64,000 nt of DNA, taken from positions 4,876,001 to 4,940,000 of the forward strand of contig NW_018344164.1 of the NCBI RefSeq assembly GCF_002099425.1, read 5' to 3'. The translations under genes were made by a program, and so were the position numbers. Under the pieces are notes generated by a model. The model searched no databases, was not told the origin of the DNA, and saw nothing but the letters and a program-made list of their open reading frames with translations. This document shows positions 11,765 through 23,027 of this stretch, piece by piece (position 1 is the stretch's first letter; each line of letters begins with the position of its first letter). Origin of the DNA: Phascolarctos cinereus. Taxonomy: Eukaryota > Chordata > Mammalia > Diprotodontia > Phascolarctidae.

Positions 11765-11885
11765 GAATTCCACTGCTTAATCACTCAGCTTCTCTGAACC
11801 TCATTTCCATCACCGATAAGTCGAAGGGTATAGACTAACACGATCTCTAAGTGTTCTTTCTGTCTAACTATGATTCTCTGAGCCC
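11765..11885 (+). mobile_element. MIR3-type SINE, 3' part
   Basis: 'ctctgaacctcatttcc' then a MIR3-like tail 'cgatctctaagtgttc' ending 'tatgattctctgag'. Confidence 0.55.
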
Positions 11886-11934
11886 ATCATTCTACTGAAC
11901 CGTGTCTCAAACGATCCTTTAAATGCTAAATACA

Positions 11935-12560
11935 ATGGCCTTTCCTCAGTCCTAATCTTTCATCTTCTTCAGGTTTCAACGTTGCCAATTCTCGTCATGC
12001 CCTCTTCTCTCTTGACTTCTGTGACACTGTGTTTTATTGCCTTTCCTCCTACCTGTCTGAACACTCCTCAGTCTCCCTTGCGAACTCTGTGCCTTTGTAC
12101 ACACTTACCCCAGGCTTAGAACGTGTTTTCTGTTCACTTTATCTCTTAGATCCCTTAGTTTCCTTTGAAACTCAGATCTAACTATCACCTTATACTCGAG
12201 AATATGTCCCAGCCCTCAGCCATTAGTTCCTCACCCCCTCAAATTAATTTTTAAATCTAAACATCATCTTTAACTCTTCCTTCCTACTTAGCTGTCTTCC
12301 ATATCAAGTCAGCTTCCAAGTCCTGTCAATTCTAATTTCACATCCTTATATCCCTCATATCCATTCCCTTTCTTCCATTCATACTACCAATACATTAGAG
12401 CAAGTCATTCTCATCTCTTGCCTGATCTACTCTGACAACCTCCTAAGTAGTCTCTCTCTCCAGTCTCTCTACTTTCCAATTCTTCTGCACATCTGTCAAT
12501 AATATCTTGCTAAGTCACCCACAATTCAGTTCCAATCTATCTTTTTTGACTCATTTCCCT
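11935..12560 (+). mobile_element. CR1-clade (L2-type) LINE fragments
   Basis: Two adjoining blocks. At 11,935-12,205, 'gtgcctttgtacacactta' matches the L2 3' region. At 12,235-12,560, 'caagtcctgtcaattct', 'tctcatctcttgcctgatc' and 'ctacacaatctgtc'-like text match the upstream ORF2-end region. The order is not that of one intact copy, so at least two insertions or a rearrangement are likely. Confidence 0.55.
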
Positions 12561-13040
12561 TTCATGTACCATGAAACAGGATTTAAACAGGGTCTGCTCT
12601 TATCTCTACGAATGTCCAGTTGTGTACAGAGAAGAGAAGGGAGGAGGCACCCTGAGGGCAATAACTATTGAATTGGGTGGAAAATAAGGCATTTAACCCT
12701 CTGGAATCAGGGCAAAGCAAAGAAGTAAAATATAAGAGGTGAGGGAGTCCAGAGACACATCATTCAGGATATATCAACCATGTTTTTCGACAATTGCCCA
12801 GGTGACCATTGAACTAACATGGCACCTAGTATTTGGAGGATAGAAACAGTCTGTTGGCAGAGGGCAATTGCTTTCTCACTTTGTAAGACATTCATCATTC
12901 ATGTGGGCTGCTGCCATGTATATGAAAGTTGACCCTTTGTGAGGAACTCAGAAAGGGACAGAGAGCTGTTTCCAAACAACATAGCATGTAACTTTCATCA
13001 CATTCCCTTAATCACTGATGCTTCAAAATACCTCATGCTC
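12561..13040. other. Unassigned DNA
   Basis: No family or coding feature recognised. Confidence 0.4.
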
Positions 13041-13056
13041 TTACTAAAGATATTTT

Positions 13057-13149
13057 TTGCTGTTCAGTCATTTCAGTTGTGTCCAACTCTTCATGACTCT
13101 ATTTAGAATTTTCTTGGCAAAGATGCGGGAGCTGTTTGCCATCTCCTCC
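13057..13149 (-). mobile_element. RTE-tailed SINE, 5'-truncated
   Basis: Only the tail half is present: 'ctgttcagtcatttcag', 'tgtgtccaactcttcatg', 'ttttcttggcaaagatg'. Similar flanks, 'actaaagatattt' before and 'agtaaagatatat' after, suggest a target-site duplication around a truncated insertion. Confidence 0.8.
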
Positions 13150-13239
13150 TAGTAAAGATATATATTAGCACAATTATAGCCCAAGTGCTCATTTTCATCA
13201 AATTCAGAACCTGAGGCATCTTACTGCTAAATCACACCC

Positions 13240-13655
13240 AAACCAACTTGTACAACTAACTATCTTCTGAGCTTGATGTGTCATTGCCTACCTTATATCT
13301 CATCTTAAAGGTCTTTACCTTCTTTGAAGGATCAACTGAGCCTTCAACTGACTCTTGACTTTATACATAGTGTCCTCTATTCATCCTAGATGTAAAACAT
13401 TTTTCCACCTCAAAAATTTCAAGAGAACTTTATCTTTCTCTTTTACCTATTCCACATCTTTCCTTAAAAAAAATAAAAGAAAAACAAACTATGTAATCCA
13501 TGTCCATGACTATCTACATGTCACCCTACAACTCCCTAGTACACATGAGCTCCTTGAAGATAAGACATATTTAAAGTGTTTCTATAGCACCAGGCAAAAT
13601 GTGCACATAGTAGGTGCTTAAAAAATGTGTGTTAAATTCAATTTGTTGAATTGTC
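13240..13655 (+). mobile_element. L2-type LINE 3' end
   Basis: 13,540-13,650 carries 'tgagctccttgaagataag', 'gcacatagtaggtgctt' and 'aattcaatttgttgaattg'. The upstream 300 bp is pyrimidine-rich and consistent with the rest of the L2 3' region, though decayed. Confidence 0.6.
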
Positions 13656-13974
13656 CCAAATGTCTCCTTCTATATTAGTTAATTTCTAGAAACTGAATTA
13701 GAACTGATTTTCTTTAGCTTAAGACCTTAATCTGTGTTAAAAATATCAGTACTTTATGAAAGGAATGGTGACTTGCATTGCCCCTTAATGAATGGTTGAG
13801 ATTTTTTCCTGAGAATATATTTTGATTAGGAGGAGTTAGAAGAGACCATGAGGGCTCTGGTTATGATGAAGGCTGAGGAAAGGATACTGTCAAAAGAATA
13901 AAAGAGAATAAATGGGTAACACAAGGGTACTGAAAACTGCTTCATCTTTTTTTTTTCTTTGACCCTGTTCAGTG

Positions 13975-14060
13975 GAATGGAAGGCATTTATTAAATGCCT
14001 ACCATGTGCTGGGAGACAATCTAGGTACTAGGGTATATGCTATTGGTTCAGCATATACAA
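13975..14060 (-). mobile_element. L2 3' end fragment
   Basis: 'ggcatttattaaatgcctac' and 'catgtgctgggag' form a reversed L2 tail. Confidence 0.5.
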
Positions 14061-14440
14061 ATCTATGCTAGAAAATTATCTTTCTTTAAAAATAAAATAA
14101 AATAAAACAAGATCCTTTCAATTTTATTCCCAGAAGGGTGCAATTTGATGAGCTATATAATCATTCATTCTTATAAATCTGAAATGGCCACCATCATCTT
14201 CTTCTGATTCCTATTTCCTAGGAATTCTTTATTCTAGATACCCAAATGAGTAATTCTATGAATTCTGTCCTAATGTGAAATGTAGCTTGACATTAAATAT
14301 TATTTCCCTTAGAATAATATTTTAACAATATTTGTGCAGTGGGTAGATGAATATAATTCTGCTCCCATTTTCTTGTCTGTATAAATTCTCTGATTTCCTT
14401 TAGGTATCTGCTTGGAAAAAATGAGTTTATTGGTATTTCT
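14061..14440. other. Unassigned DNA
   Basis: AT-rich with an AAAAT run at 14,090-14,110. Nothing else recognised. Confidence 0.4.
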
Positions 14441-14622
14441 GATTTGTATGGGGCAGGGCCCCTAGGAATACCTAACATGAATATGTAAGAATTCCCTGGA
14501 AAATTCTCAACCATTTGGTAAGAGATAGGATGGGTTTGGAAAAGGATTCATGCATGAAGATTTTTTACCCACAACAGGAACATGTTGTAGTCATAACATT
14601 AAGTATGGATAACTATTGGAAC
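14441..14622 (+). repeat. Unnamed 182-bp repeat, copy 1 of an inverted pair
   Basis: The reverse complement of 16,097-16,278 matches this block from end to end, at about 86% identity by eye. The shared central section includes 'tttggaaaaggattcatg' and 'catgaagatttttt'. I do not recognise the family. The match stops abruptly at both edges in both copies. Confidence 0.8.
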
Positions 14623-15086
14623 TATGTCTATAACAAGCATTTGGTAGGAAAAAAAATGAATTATTTGGGTATATTTTTATCCTTCTTTAAAGATATTTAC
14701 CTGGAAACACCAACCTAAGAAATAAAATTTCCCTTAGTCTAGTGATTCTAGTCATATGAGGGTGGGGAGAAGACAGACATAGATATAATTCTCCAATAAC
14801 CCTTCTTTTAGGACAGCATAGTGGCCAGCTATATTGTCCATTCTCCTCTTCCAGGCAAGAATCACATTTTAGAAAGAGATGGTTAATAATCTGAATGATA
14901 CATACACACATACATATTCACATATGTTCTCATAAATATACATGTATGGTATGTAATATGTATAATGTATACTAACCTATATATGTTTTTCAACAAGCCA
15001 CTTTTAGAGAACCTATGTGAATATAAACATAGCTTACACAGGCATCATATACTCCCTACATTACCTCCATTCAAAATTGTTTTGTG
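14623..15086. other. Unassigned AT-rich DNA
   Basis: Contains an ACAT/ATGT-rich patch at 14,895-14,985. No family recognised. Confidence 0.4.
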
Positions 15087-15119
15087 CTCTCTCTCTCTCT
15101 CTCTGTTTCTCTCTCTTGC
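15087..15119. repeat. (CT)n microsatellite
   Basis: Interrupted CT run. Confidence 0.9.
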
Positions 15120-15617
15120 TTTAGCCATAGTTGTGAAAGATAAGGTAATTACCTTATATTATAGGTATTTACTCTATGTTATCTTCTAATCTTTCATTGT
15201 GATGTGGCCTTTTATTTTTACGATGCATATCCATTAGGAACATTGTAGCATATGACATAGATGCTGGTCTAAACCTATTTTCTGTCGATTTTTTTTCTGG
15301 TTTTCCTAGAAGTTCTTGTAAAATAGAGAGTTCTTTCTCAGGTACTTAATATTCTTGAGAAACCATATGCATTTGAAAGACTGCAACAGACATAGCCTAA
15401 GGGAAGACTACTAGAATTCTTAGCAGAGACAAGGACATTAATTGGGTAATGGTTCACAGCACATAATATGTGCTTGGAAAAAAGGCTGGGTTTCTAAAAA
15501 ATTTGAGTGTCATAGCACAGTGACTGACATACCAGGCAGAAGGACCAGAAGGACTTAAATTTGAATCAAAGTACTTTATCCGTAAGCTCAACTATCATTT
15601 TGAGGCAAAGGAAGAGA
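15120..15617. other. Unassigned DNA, possible SINE relic at the end
   Basis: 15,515-15,600 has 'accagaaggacttaaatttg', faintly like a tRNA-derived SINE head on plus. It is too decayed to call firmly. The rest is unassigned. Confidence 0.3.
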
Positions 15618-15620
15618 GAC

Positions 15621-15659
<39 letters not shown>

Positions 15660-15662
15660 TTG
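15618..15662. repeat. GAAA/(GA)n microsatellite
   Basis: A few gaaa units followed by about 13 GA units. Confidence 0.95.
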
Positions 15663-16096
15663 AGATTAAAAAGTGGTAGAAAAGTTGGAGGTGCTATTAC
15701 TAAAGTTGAGGCAAATAATTCTCTGCAAACACACATCAAATAATATAGCAGGAGGAGCATGAGGGCAACAAGACAATCAGTGAAGTAGTCAGACTGGAAT
15801 AGAGTCACAAAAAGAGAATGGAATAAGTGGCAAGTTTGAGTACTGACATCAACGGACAAAACATTTATTCAGGAATATTGAATTCCATCTCATGTAGAGC
15901 TGCTGACTCTCAGCTATCATTGATGACACTGCTTTCATAATTCTACATCAGTGGATCAACTAAATGAGAGGGAATTGAATTAGAATATGTGAATGTATCT
16001 AGAGGGAAAATGGACTTCTTTCCTTCTTACCACATCACATTTCAATCTGATTAAAAAGTAACCTATAAAATAGGAATATCTGTTATTTTTCTCACA
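15663..16096. other. Unassigned DNA between the inverted repeats
   Basis: No family recognised. An open frame of 97 aa on minus (15,566-15,859) is mostly leucine/serine from the GA tract. Confidence 0.4.
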
Positions 16097-16278
16097 AATT
16101 CCAATAGTTATCCGTACTTAATGTTATGACTGAAAATTGTCCATATTGTGGGTAAAAAAATCTTCATGCATGAATCCTTTTCCAAACCTATCCTATGCCT
16201 TACCAAATGGTTGAGATTTTTCCAGGGGATTCTTACACATTCGTATTAGGTATTCCTGAGGGCCCTGCCTCATAAATC
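16097..16278 (-). repeat. Unnamed 182-bp repeat, copy 2 of an inverted pair
   Basis: Inverted partner of 14,441-14,622, equal in length. Either these are two independent insertions of one interspersed family or the inverted ends of a 1.84-kb unit. Confidence 0.8.
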
Positions 16279-17040
16279 TTAGTTTGGAATGGATGTGAGG
16301 CACAAATTATAGGCCAAGAAAAATAAGTTACAGTCTTAAAAGACAAAAAATCTTCAAAGATTTATAGGTTTGGCACTGATGTGCATTTATCAGTACCAAA
16401 AGTATTTGTTCTACAAAGAGAAGGAACGAACCTTAACGTTTGATCAAAGATTTTTGAGGCTAATAACCAAGTTTTGGATTCATTTGCCAAAAAAAAAAAC
16501 AAATGTCAACTTTATTGTTAACTTTCCAGGAGACAACAAAGAAAAATAAGGGTGGAGGGGAGGTTCTCAATTGCAAAACATCAAAAAACATGCTGATACA
16601 CGTATAACAATTAAAGGTGTTTTATCCCTATGAAGTATTTTGGTTTGGATTTGAGACGTCCCCAAATTATGAACACGTTATGGTTCCTGGTAGAAACAGG
16701 AATGATTAGAAAGACCTAACGGAAATGGGTTCCACAGCCATCAGCCAGGTGTTTAAAGACTCAGGCATCCTGCAGATACTTTTGAGAGAGTTCATTTTTT
16801 TGATCACTCCGCTCAGTTTGTGTGTCAGGTAAGTGGCCTTGCTATTCATCCTCTTCTAGAGTGTTTACTTTGTGGGTGATTTGTTTCTTGACGCTCTGCT
16901 TAGCCAGACATTGGCTCAGCTCTTTGTATCTGCCAGGCAATTTGAGGCTTGGCTTCATGTGGATTATAATAAGCACATTTGCTGTGGCCAGATAGCATCA
17001 CCTTTCTTCATCAACAACAGTTGACAATTATTTTAGAGAT
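16279..17040. other. Unassigned block with a decayed peptide-like frame
   Basis: No repeat recognised. On minus, roughly 16,955-16,755 reads MKPSLKLPGRYKELSQCLAKQ..., continues past one stop and ends LSQKYLQDA. This is charged and coiled-coil-like, but I cannot assign it. A possible AATAAA follows on the same strand near 16,518, with no A-tail after it. It may be a relic of a host sequence or chance. Confidence 0.25.
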
Positions 17041-17057
17041 ATGTATATCATTTATAT

Positions 17058-17228
17058 CAGTGCTTCCACTGCATAATGTAGTAGAAATAGTTCTGATTTG
17101 GAATCAGAAAGACTGGATTAAAATCTAGGCTCTTGTGTATTTAGATAAGTCAATTCTCCTCTTTGGGCCTGTTTTAGGGGTTAGGAATAAATTATCTTAA
17201 AGGTTCCTTTCCTCTCTAAATCTATGCT
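17058..17228 (+). mobile_element. MIR3-type SINE
   Basis: Head 'tgtagtagaaatagttc', middle 'gtcaattctcctctttggg', tail 'cttaaaggttcctttcc'. Confidence 0.65.
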
Positions 17229-17231
17229 TAT

Positions 17232-17448
17232 ATAGCACTTTCGGTTTTCAGAGTCTTTCACATGTATTTCATATGAGATGCACAACAACCTGGTGAGGTA
17301 GGCATTATTACAAATGCTATTATCCCCATTTGATGGATGGGAAAACTGAGAAGTTAAATGTCTTGTCTATGGTTGCACACTTAGTAAGTATCAGAGACAG
17401 GATGTAAATCCAGGTCTCTGTTGACTCCAATGCTCTTCCTTAACTCCA
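17232..17448 (-). mobile_element. MIR-type SINE
   Basis: Reversed MIR: 'ctggtgaggtaggcatt', 'tatccccatttgatgg', 'gtttgcacacttagtaag'-like core, ending in a decayed head. Confidence 0.7.
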
Positions 17449-17644
17449 TTTTGTCTCATCTATGAGCAATGGACTAGTTGATGGGGATACAGAAAAATTG
17501 AACATATTCCATATGCTGAAAAAACAAACTGTACAGGGGGAAAAAATAGAACACCAATATGAAGGTGCATAAACTAAATGCCCAATAGATGGTAGACAGT
17601 AAGTACCATAGGACATCAGAGTTGGCAAAGCTCACTGGGGAGGT

Positions 17645-17847
17645 TGAATTCTAGAGCAGATAAGGAATGGAACTCAGAGTTAGGAAGAAGTAGGTCTAAA
17701 TCCTTCCTCAGATAATTACTGATTACATGACCCTAAATGAATTATTTAACCTCTCTGGGCCTTGGTTTCCTCATCTGTAAAATGGAGGGATAACCTCAAT
17801 GACCTCTAAGGTCTCTTCTAACTGTATAGCTATGATTCTATGAAACC
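17645..17847 (+). mobile_element. MIR3-type SINE
   Basis: Well preserved: 'cctctctgggccttgg', 'tttcctcatctgtaaaatgg', 'atgacctctaaggtctcttc', ending 'tatgattctatg'. Confidence 0.82.
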
Positions 17848-18039
17848 GATATGGAAAAAGCATCAGGAAATTTGATATGTTTGAGGAATGGGTACGATTT
17901 AGAAAAAAAAACAGAGAAAAAAGATATTGAAGACATGAGGAAGAGCATGACCAAGGGTCCCAACATACATGGAAAGTCTCTTTATTTAAATAGCATGGCA
18001 GTGGTAGCATGGTAATGATCCAGCCAGTTTGGGAAGGGA

Positions 18040-18170
18040 AGTCACCTAGTCAAAATACTGATGCATAGGAAGTCAAAGTGATTTTCCTAAGGTCATCCAG
18101 TAAATGGCAAAAAACTGTATTTGAACTTGAATGCTGACTCCAAATCCAGCCTCATTCCTCTGAACCATCA
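18040..18170 (-). mobile_element. MIR-type SINE, partial
   Basis: 'gattttcctaaggtcatcc', 'gtatttgaacttgaatgc', then a decayed head. Confidence 0.5.
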
Positions 18171-18214
18171 ACAGTGTGCAAACCAATTTGACTGAAGGGT
18201 CATATGGCTGAGGC

Positions 18215-18512
18215 AGATCAATTTCCTCTTCACGTCTTAGAGTCTCTTAGAATACCTAGTTTTCTCCAACAAATCTGTGACACCTTCTATGTGGGGCCAG
18301 CCTTTCCTGATCTCTTCAGCCATTAGTAACTCTCCATTTCCCACCAAAAAAATCTTATGTTTGTGTATTTTTAAAATGCTTTCATATATACTGATGTATT
18401 TATGTATTGTCTTTCCTTAAAAAAATATGAGTTCTTTGAGAGCAAAGATTGTTTGTTGTTGGGCTTTGTGCCTCCAACATCTAACCGTAGCTGGCATGTA
18501 TTACACTCTTGA
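18215..18512 (+). mobile_element. L2-type LINE 3' end
   Basis: 'ggggccagcctttcctgatc', 'tatgagttctttgagagc' and 'gtgcctccaacatctaacc' match the L2 3' region in order. Confidence 0.65.
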
Positions 18513-18605
18513 AAACTTGTCTAGATTTAAAATGTTTAAGAGTGTAGATTCTGTGTCTATACACAATTTGGTGAAAGGAAAATAATTTATTTTAGCCCAA
18601 TAATT

Positions 18606-18865
18606 AATGTCATAATAATAACTAACATTATATACAGTGCTTACTTTGTGCCAAGCACTGTGCTAAGCATTTTACAACTATTGTATCATTTGATCCTTAC
18701 AATAACCCTGGGAGGTGATTGCTATTATTATCTCCATTTTATAGGTGAGGAAAGTGAGGTTTAGTGACCTGCCCAGGATCACATAGCTAATAAGTGGTTG
18801 AGGTCAAATTTGAACTTAGGTCTTCCTGACTGCAGTCCCTGTGCCCTGTGACACCACCTAGATAC
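18606..18865 (-). mobile_element. MIR-type CORE-SINE, near full length
   Basis: 'gccaagcactgtgctaagc', 'ccctgggaggtgattgc', 'cattttataggtgagg', 'tgacctgcccaggatcac', ending 'gacaccacctagatac'. Confidence 0.88.
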
Positions 18866-20129
18866 TTAATATTTACAGTTTTCCAGATGGGGATATATCC
18901 TGTAATGTATTTGTATTTCTGTGTCTCAGAGCCTTGCTATGCACAGACACTGAGTAGTTCTGGTGTGTCTGTCATTTCCCAAAATACCCCACTCCCCAAA
19001 AAGCAAGAAAGGAAACTTTCATACATTTTCTAGATAATTCAGGCCACAAAAAATATGCATGTTTAGCATTTTACATAATTATGGGTTTGTTTCAAATTCT
19101 CTTCCCCCTCTGAATTACTGAGTTAATTGGAGTCATGTCATAGCAATATGGAAAAATGGCCCTAGGACTCTTAACAAACTTACTCAAAATCCCAAAAGGC
19201 TTTAGAAAATAAACAGCACAGAACTACTGAAATAAGGCTACAATCAATGACTAAAATTTTTCCAGGCAAGGTAACCACCAAAATGTAGGGGATTTTGAAA
19301 AAAAAAACAGAATGAAGAGTAGAAAGCACTCTTCTGACAGCAAAAATTGGTAAAGACAACTGGAATAATTTCTAGCTATGCCAATTTGGTGAGATGCTTT
19401 CAGAGTCTGGCATTACTCAGTTCCTAATTAGGAAAAGGTTCCTTTCTTTTTAAAGAATAAAAATGATTCAATATGCCCTGCGTGTTGGATCTGAATTTGG
19501 CTTGACAGTGGTGTATTTCTGGATTTTATCACTCAAGGAAGAAATTTGAAGATGCTTATAGATGTCAGGCAAATTCCATAATAAGCTTGGGATGGTGCTT
19601 AGGAATATCCTTTTCCCATTCAATCATTTTCACCAAAAGACTATTTAACAAAGTTTGCTTGGGAAATGACCAATATTTAATGAATCAGAGGCTAAGTTAT
19701 AACTCAAAATAATAACATTAATCAGCTATTTGCTATTAGGAGTAGGTCCATGTCCCTGAAAGAAGGTAAGCAATTTTGATGATGCCATGTACCCATGAAG
19801 AGCATGAGTATGTTAGGACCTAAAAGGGGAAGGAATATAGAAAGAGACTTTCTTCTGGTCCAAAATGGAGGCCTTCTTCTGAAGTAAGCCACTCGGCTAT
19901 ATTGAGGAGTACGTAATAATCAGTGGAACATTCAATTCAGACCCACCTCATTGACTGAAAAGTACTAGTATGGATGTTATGGATGGAGGCTTCAGTCCGA
20001 AATCCTTGAAAAGTTATGGGTTTAGAGGATGGATATATGGGACAGGCAAATAACTGATTCTCCCATTCTTTTACCCCACAAACTGTTGTTTTTACCATCT
20101 ATTCACACTTTCCCCTGCCCCATTCTTTG
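18866..20129. other. Unassigned DNA
   Basis: No family or coding feature recognised in 1.26 kb. The only open frame (61 aa plus, 18,848-19,033) begins inside the SINE. Confidence 0.4.
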
Positions 20130-20690
20130 ACTCTTTCTTTTTGCAGGAATTGCATACATTACCTGGTGGCTGTGATGGTATACTAATAAAGCTGCTCCCA
20201 GCTCCAATATTAAAACTTCCTTATGGGCCTCACTGAACAGCAGATCCTCTCCCCTTACCTAGCCATCTCCCCCCTCCTCTACTGACTCACAATCCTAACT
20301 TCCTCATATATGCCTCACTGCCTCACCAGAACAATGGGTGTATCCATGAACTCATATTTCCCACCAGAATAGCAGGCATCTCCATGAGATGGAATGCTAG
20401 CCACTGCCTCTAGCTAGCCTCTGCCCCCTAGATCCAATTCTCACATTTAAACAGGTATGTCGATACACTCAACCACAATCACATCATCTGTTTAGCCCAA
20501 GACAGCACTACAATACTTAACCATCCATCTTGATCAGACAAGACCACAATAGCTAGCCAATCAGAGAGCAGCATGACCAGGATGTTTGACCACCGAAGAA
20601 GGGGCTTTCCCTAAGATAGCACCTGTGCAGTCATAGTAAAGAACTGATCTAGAATAAACTTATGACATAGAGAGGCTTATTATAATATCA
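20130..20690 (+). mobile_element. LTR-like fossil, possible solo LTR
   Basis: A pyrimidine-rich block holds 'tagccaatcagagagcag' (CCAAT box type) and, downstream, 'agaataaacttatgac' (AATAAA type). This is the arrangement expected of a retroviral LTR. No internal retroviral region was seen beside it. The boundaries and family are uncertain, and the copy looks old and broken. Confidence 0.35.
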
Positions 20691-20715
20691 TTATTATAAT
20701 ATCGTTATCATATAT

Positions 20716-21379
20716 AATTGCCCCCCCCATGGCTTTTTCTGAATGCATTGTGAGTAATTGCACGCACAGTTTCACTGAGGCTGGGACCCCTCCCCCATAA
20801 CCTAATCCTTTGACAAACCCCTCCTGCCTTTTTAATATTCATAATTTTTGTTGTGTAATCAGCAGCTGCTCAGGGATTGTCAGTGAGCTATAGGAATGTT
20901 TAAGAAAAGGCAGTACTCTACCCAAGGCAGCTGTACACCCAGTGCTTCTACTTCCAGGAGTAATACTGGACACTAGAGTGCCAGACAGTTGTGAGAAAAA
21001 TTATTGATAGTGACTCTCACTTATGTGTCTTAGGTGATAGGGTGGGACGTGACACTGCTGAGCTGAGTGCTGTCTTTCTGGCAGCTGAGTAACTGAGTAG
21101 TATTTCACTAGTAACTGAGTGACATGTCTGGTACTACTAGTTTCCCTGTCTCCATATCATTCCCTAATCTCCCTCACCCTAACTCTGCTAAGTATTTATC
21201 CAAATGCCAGTAGTAGAACTGAGTGACTGAATACAGGGCACAGATATTGTAGTTATTCTTATGACCTATCTGAGAAATCATAGAGATAGTGAGCATGTTT
21301 TCCAACAAATTGAAATATAGTCAATTACCTTGAATTTTTTTTTTTGGCCCATTTACCCATGCTTTTAAACTGGTGAGAT
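20716..21379. other. Unassigned block, possible conserved non-coding DNA
   Basis: No repeat recognised. 20,716-20,890 is rich in motif-like words ('cctttgacaaac', 'ttaatattcataattt', 'gtaatcagcagctgctc'). See findings. Confidence 0.35.
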
Positions 21380-21476
21380 GACATTTGGCATAGTGAATAA
21401 AGAGCTTGACTTGAACCAAGGATGACTTGGCTTCAAATCTTACCTCTAATGCATGCTGACGCTGTGACCTTGAACT
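21380..21476 (+). mobile_element. MIR-type SINE, 5' part
   Basis: Head 'ggcatagtgaataaagagc' and 'ggcttcaaatcttacctc' (B-box region). The element ends where the next tract begins. Confidence 0.55.
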
Positions 21477-21905
21477 CACATACATATATGTAAATGCATA
21501 TATATCTATATAGAAAATATACTTATGTGCACTCATAAATTACATATATAATTATACACAGTATATACACATGTATATGGTGTATGCACATAATCCATAT
21601 GCATTATATAAATATATGCATACACTGTATAAGTGCATTTGTGTATACACGTATGCACATGCATTTATGCATACACGATGCATACACGTAGGTATACATA
21701 CATATATGGGTACATATATACATATAAGCAAAACATGCACATATAAATATACATATGTGACTTACAGATATGTATACATGCATAGTATGACTACATACTT
21801 ATACATGTATGACATTTGTGTGTATATGTATATGGGCATATACACATTGTGTGTATGTATATAAGTATGAACACATACAGGTGTGAATACCTACACGCAA
21901 ATATA
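21477..21905. repeat. Alternating purine-pyrimidine (ACAT/ATGT) tract
   Basis: About 430 bp made almost only of irregular acat, atgt, gtat and tata words. The open frames on both strands (21,552-21,740 minus; 21,571-21,864 plus) are tyrosine/cysteine-rich artefacts of this composition. Confidence 0.9.
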
Positions 21906-22439
21906 TTCTTATTCATCTCATTCAGCAGGGTCTTGGCTAACCTCTTGAAGTTCTGGGTCTTTTTGATAGTTTTTGTGCCCAGCAGCCTAGAAAATTTGAA
22001 ATCTGGACTAGAAAGGAAAATCCGTGATGTATGGTTGCCATATCTATAACTCTTCTATTCATTAAACATGGTAGTATGACTCTTCCTCTTTGTTTAGATA
22101 GAAACTTCCCTGATGGCTTACTCTGCCCCAGCTTGTGAACAAGCTGATACTAAGAGCCAAATGGGAAAATCTTGGGGAAAGGATGAATATCAATTTCAAA
22201 TACCAAATTCCCATGTAGTAGATGTTCTAGGTCTTGGGTCTTTTTGTGGTGTACGTTGCAAGATTCAGGCAAGTAATCACAGGGAAAGGTCAGAAGAAAC
22301 CATAATTTAAAGCTAGAGGGTAAGACCAGGAGTGTGGACAACACTGATAAATCTGCAAAGAGAGTTTTGTTGAAATTATTTTCCTATCAAGGTTAAAAAC
22401 AGATGCAGGGGAAAGAAGGCTGATCTTGACATCATAGGA
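21906..22439. other. Unassigned DNA
   Basis: Open frames overlap on both strands. No domain or family recognised. Confidence 0.4.
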
Positions 22440-22566
22440 TATGGGTATGTGACTTCTAACTTGTATAACTTTGGGCATGTGACTAAACTCTCTGGACCTC
22501 AGTTTTCTCATCTGTAAGAGAGACAGCTGTACTAGAAAATGACGCCTCTGTGTTCTATTCAGTAGC
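22440..22566 (+). mobile_element. MIR3-type SINE
   Basis: 'tctggacctcagttttc', 'tcatctgtaagagagac' and a decayed tail. Confidence 0.6.
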
Positions 22567-23025
22567 ATCAGACTCAAATAGACGTGGGTTCCTGTAGGAA
22601 ACATTGACTTGGAAAATCACAAATTAACATTATCTAATGTTCTATTGTACTTGTATTTGTTTAATTAAATATTTCCCAATTACTCTTCAGTCTGGTTCAG
22701 CAATACTGGGGAGCTTTTCTGGCTATATGTGGTCCATGAGCCATGAGTTTGACAACTCTGAACTAGATCTAGGTTTCTTTGACACCATTGATATTACATC
22801 TGGGAGGATGCTGGTTATGTCTCATTTGATCACTGATGCTGCAGTCGATCAAAAAGCATTTATTAATTAACACCACTTAAAGGATGATTGGTTGAGTCAT
22901 TTAATTTAGGAATGAATGATTCGTCCTTGGCTAATGTGTAGCTGAACTACACCCTTGGACTTGGTCTTTAAAAATGAGAGTAGATGGATATCTAGATAAA
23001 TGAGGAGTGACTAGAGCTGACACTG
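22567..23025. other. Unassigned DNA
   Basis: A short L2-like 'aaaagcatttattaatta' at 22,853-22,870 is the only repeat hint. Confidence 0.4.
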
Positions 23026-23027
23026 GT

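Noticed and set aside
21552-21864. Tyrosine/cysteine-rich frames on both strands
   Set aside because: They arise from alternating acat/atgt DNA, which lacks stops by composition.
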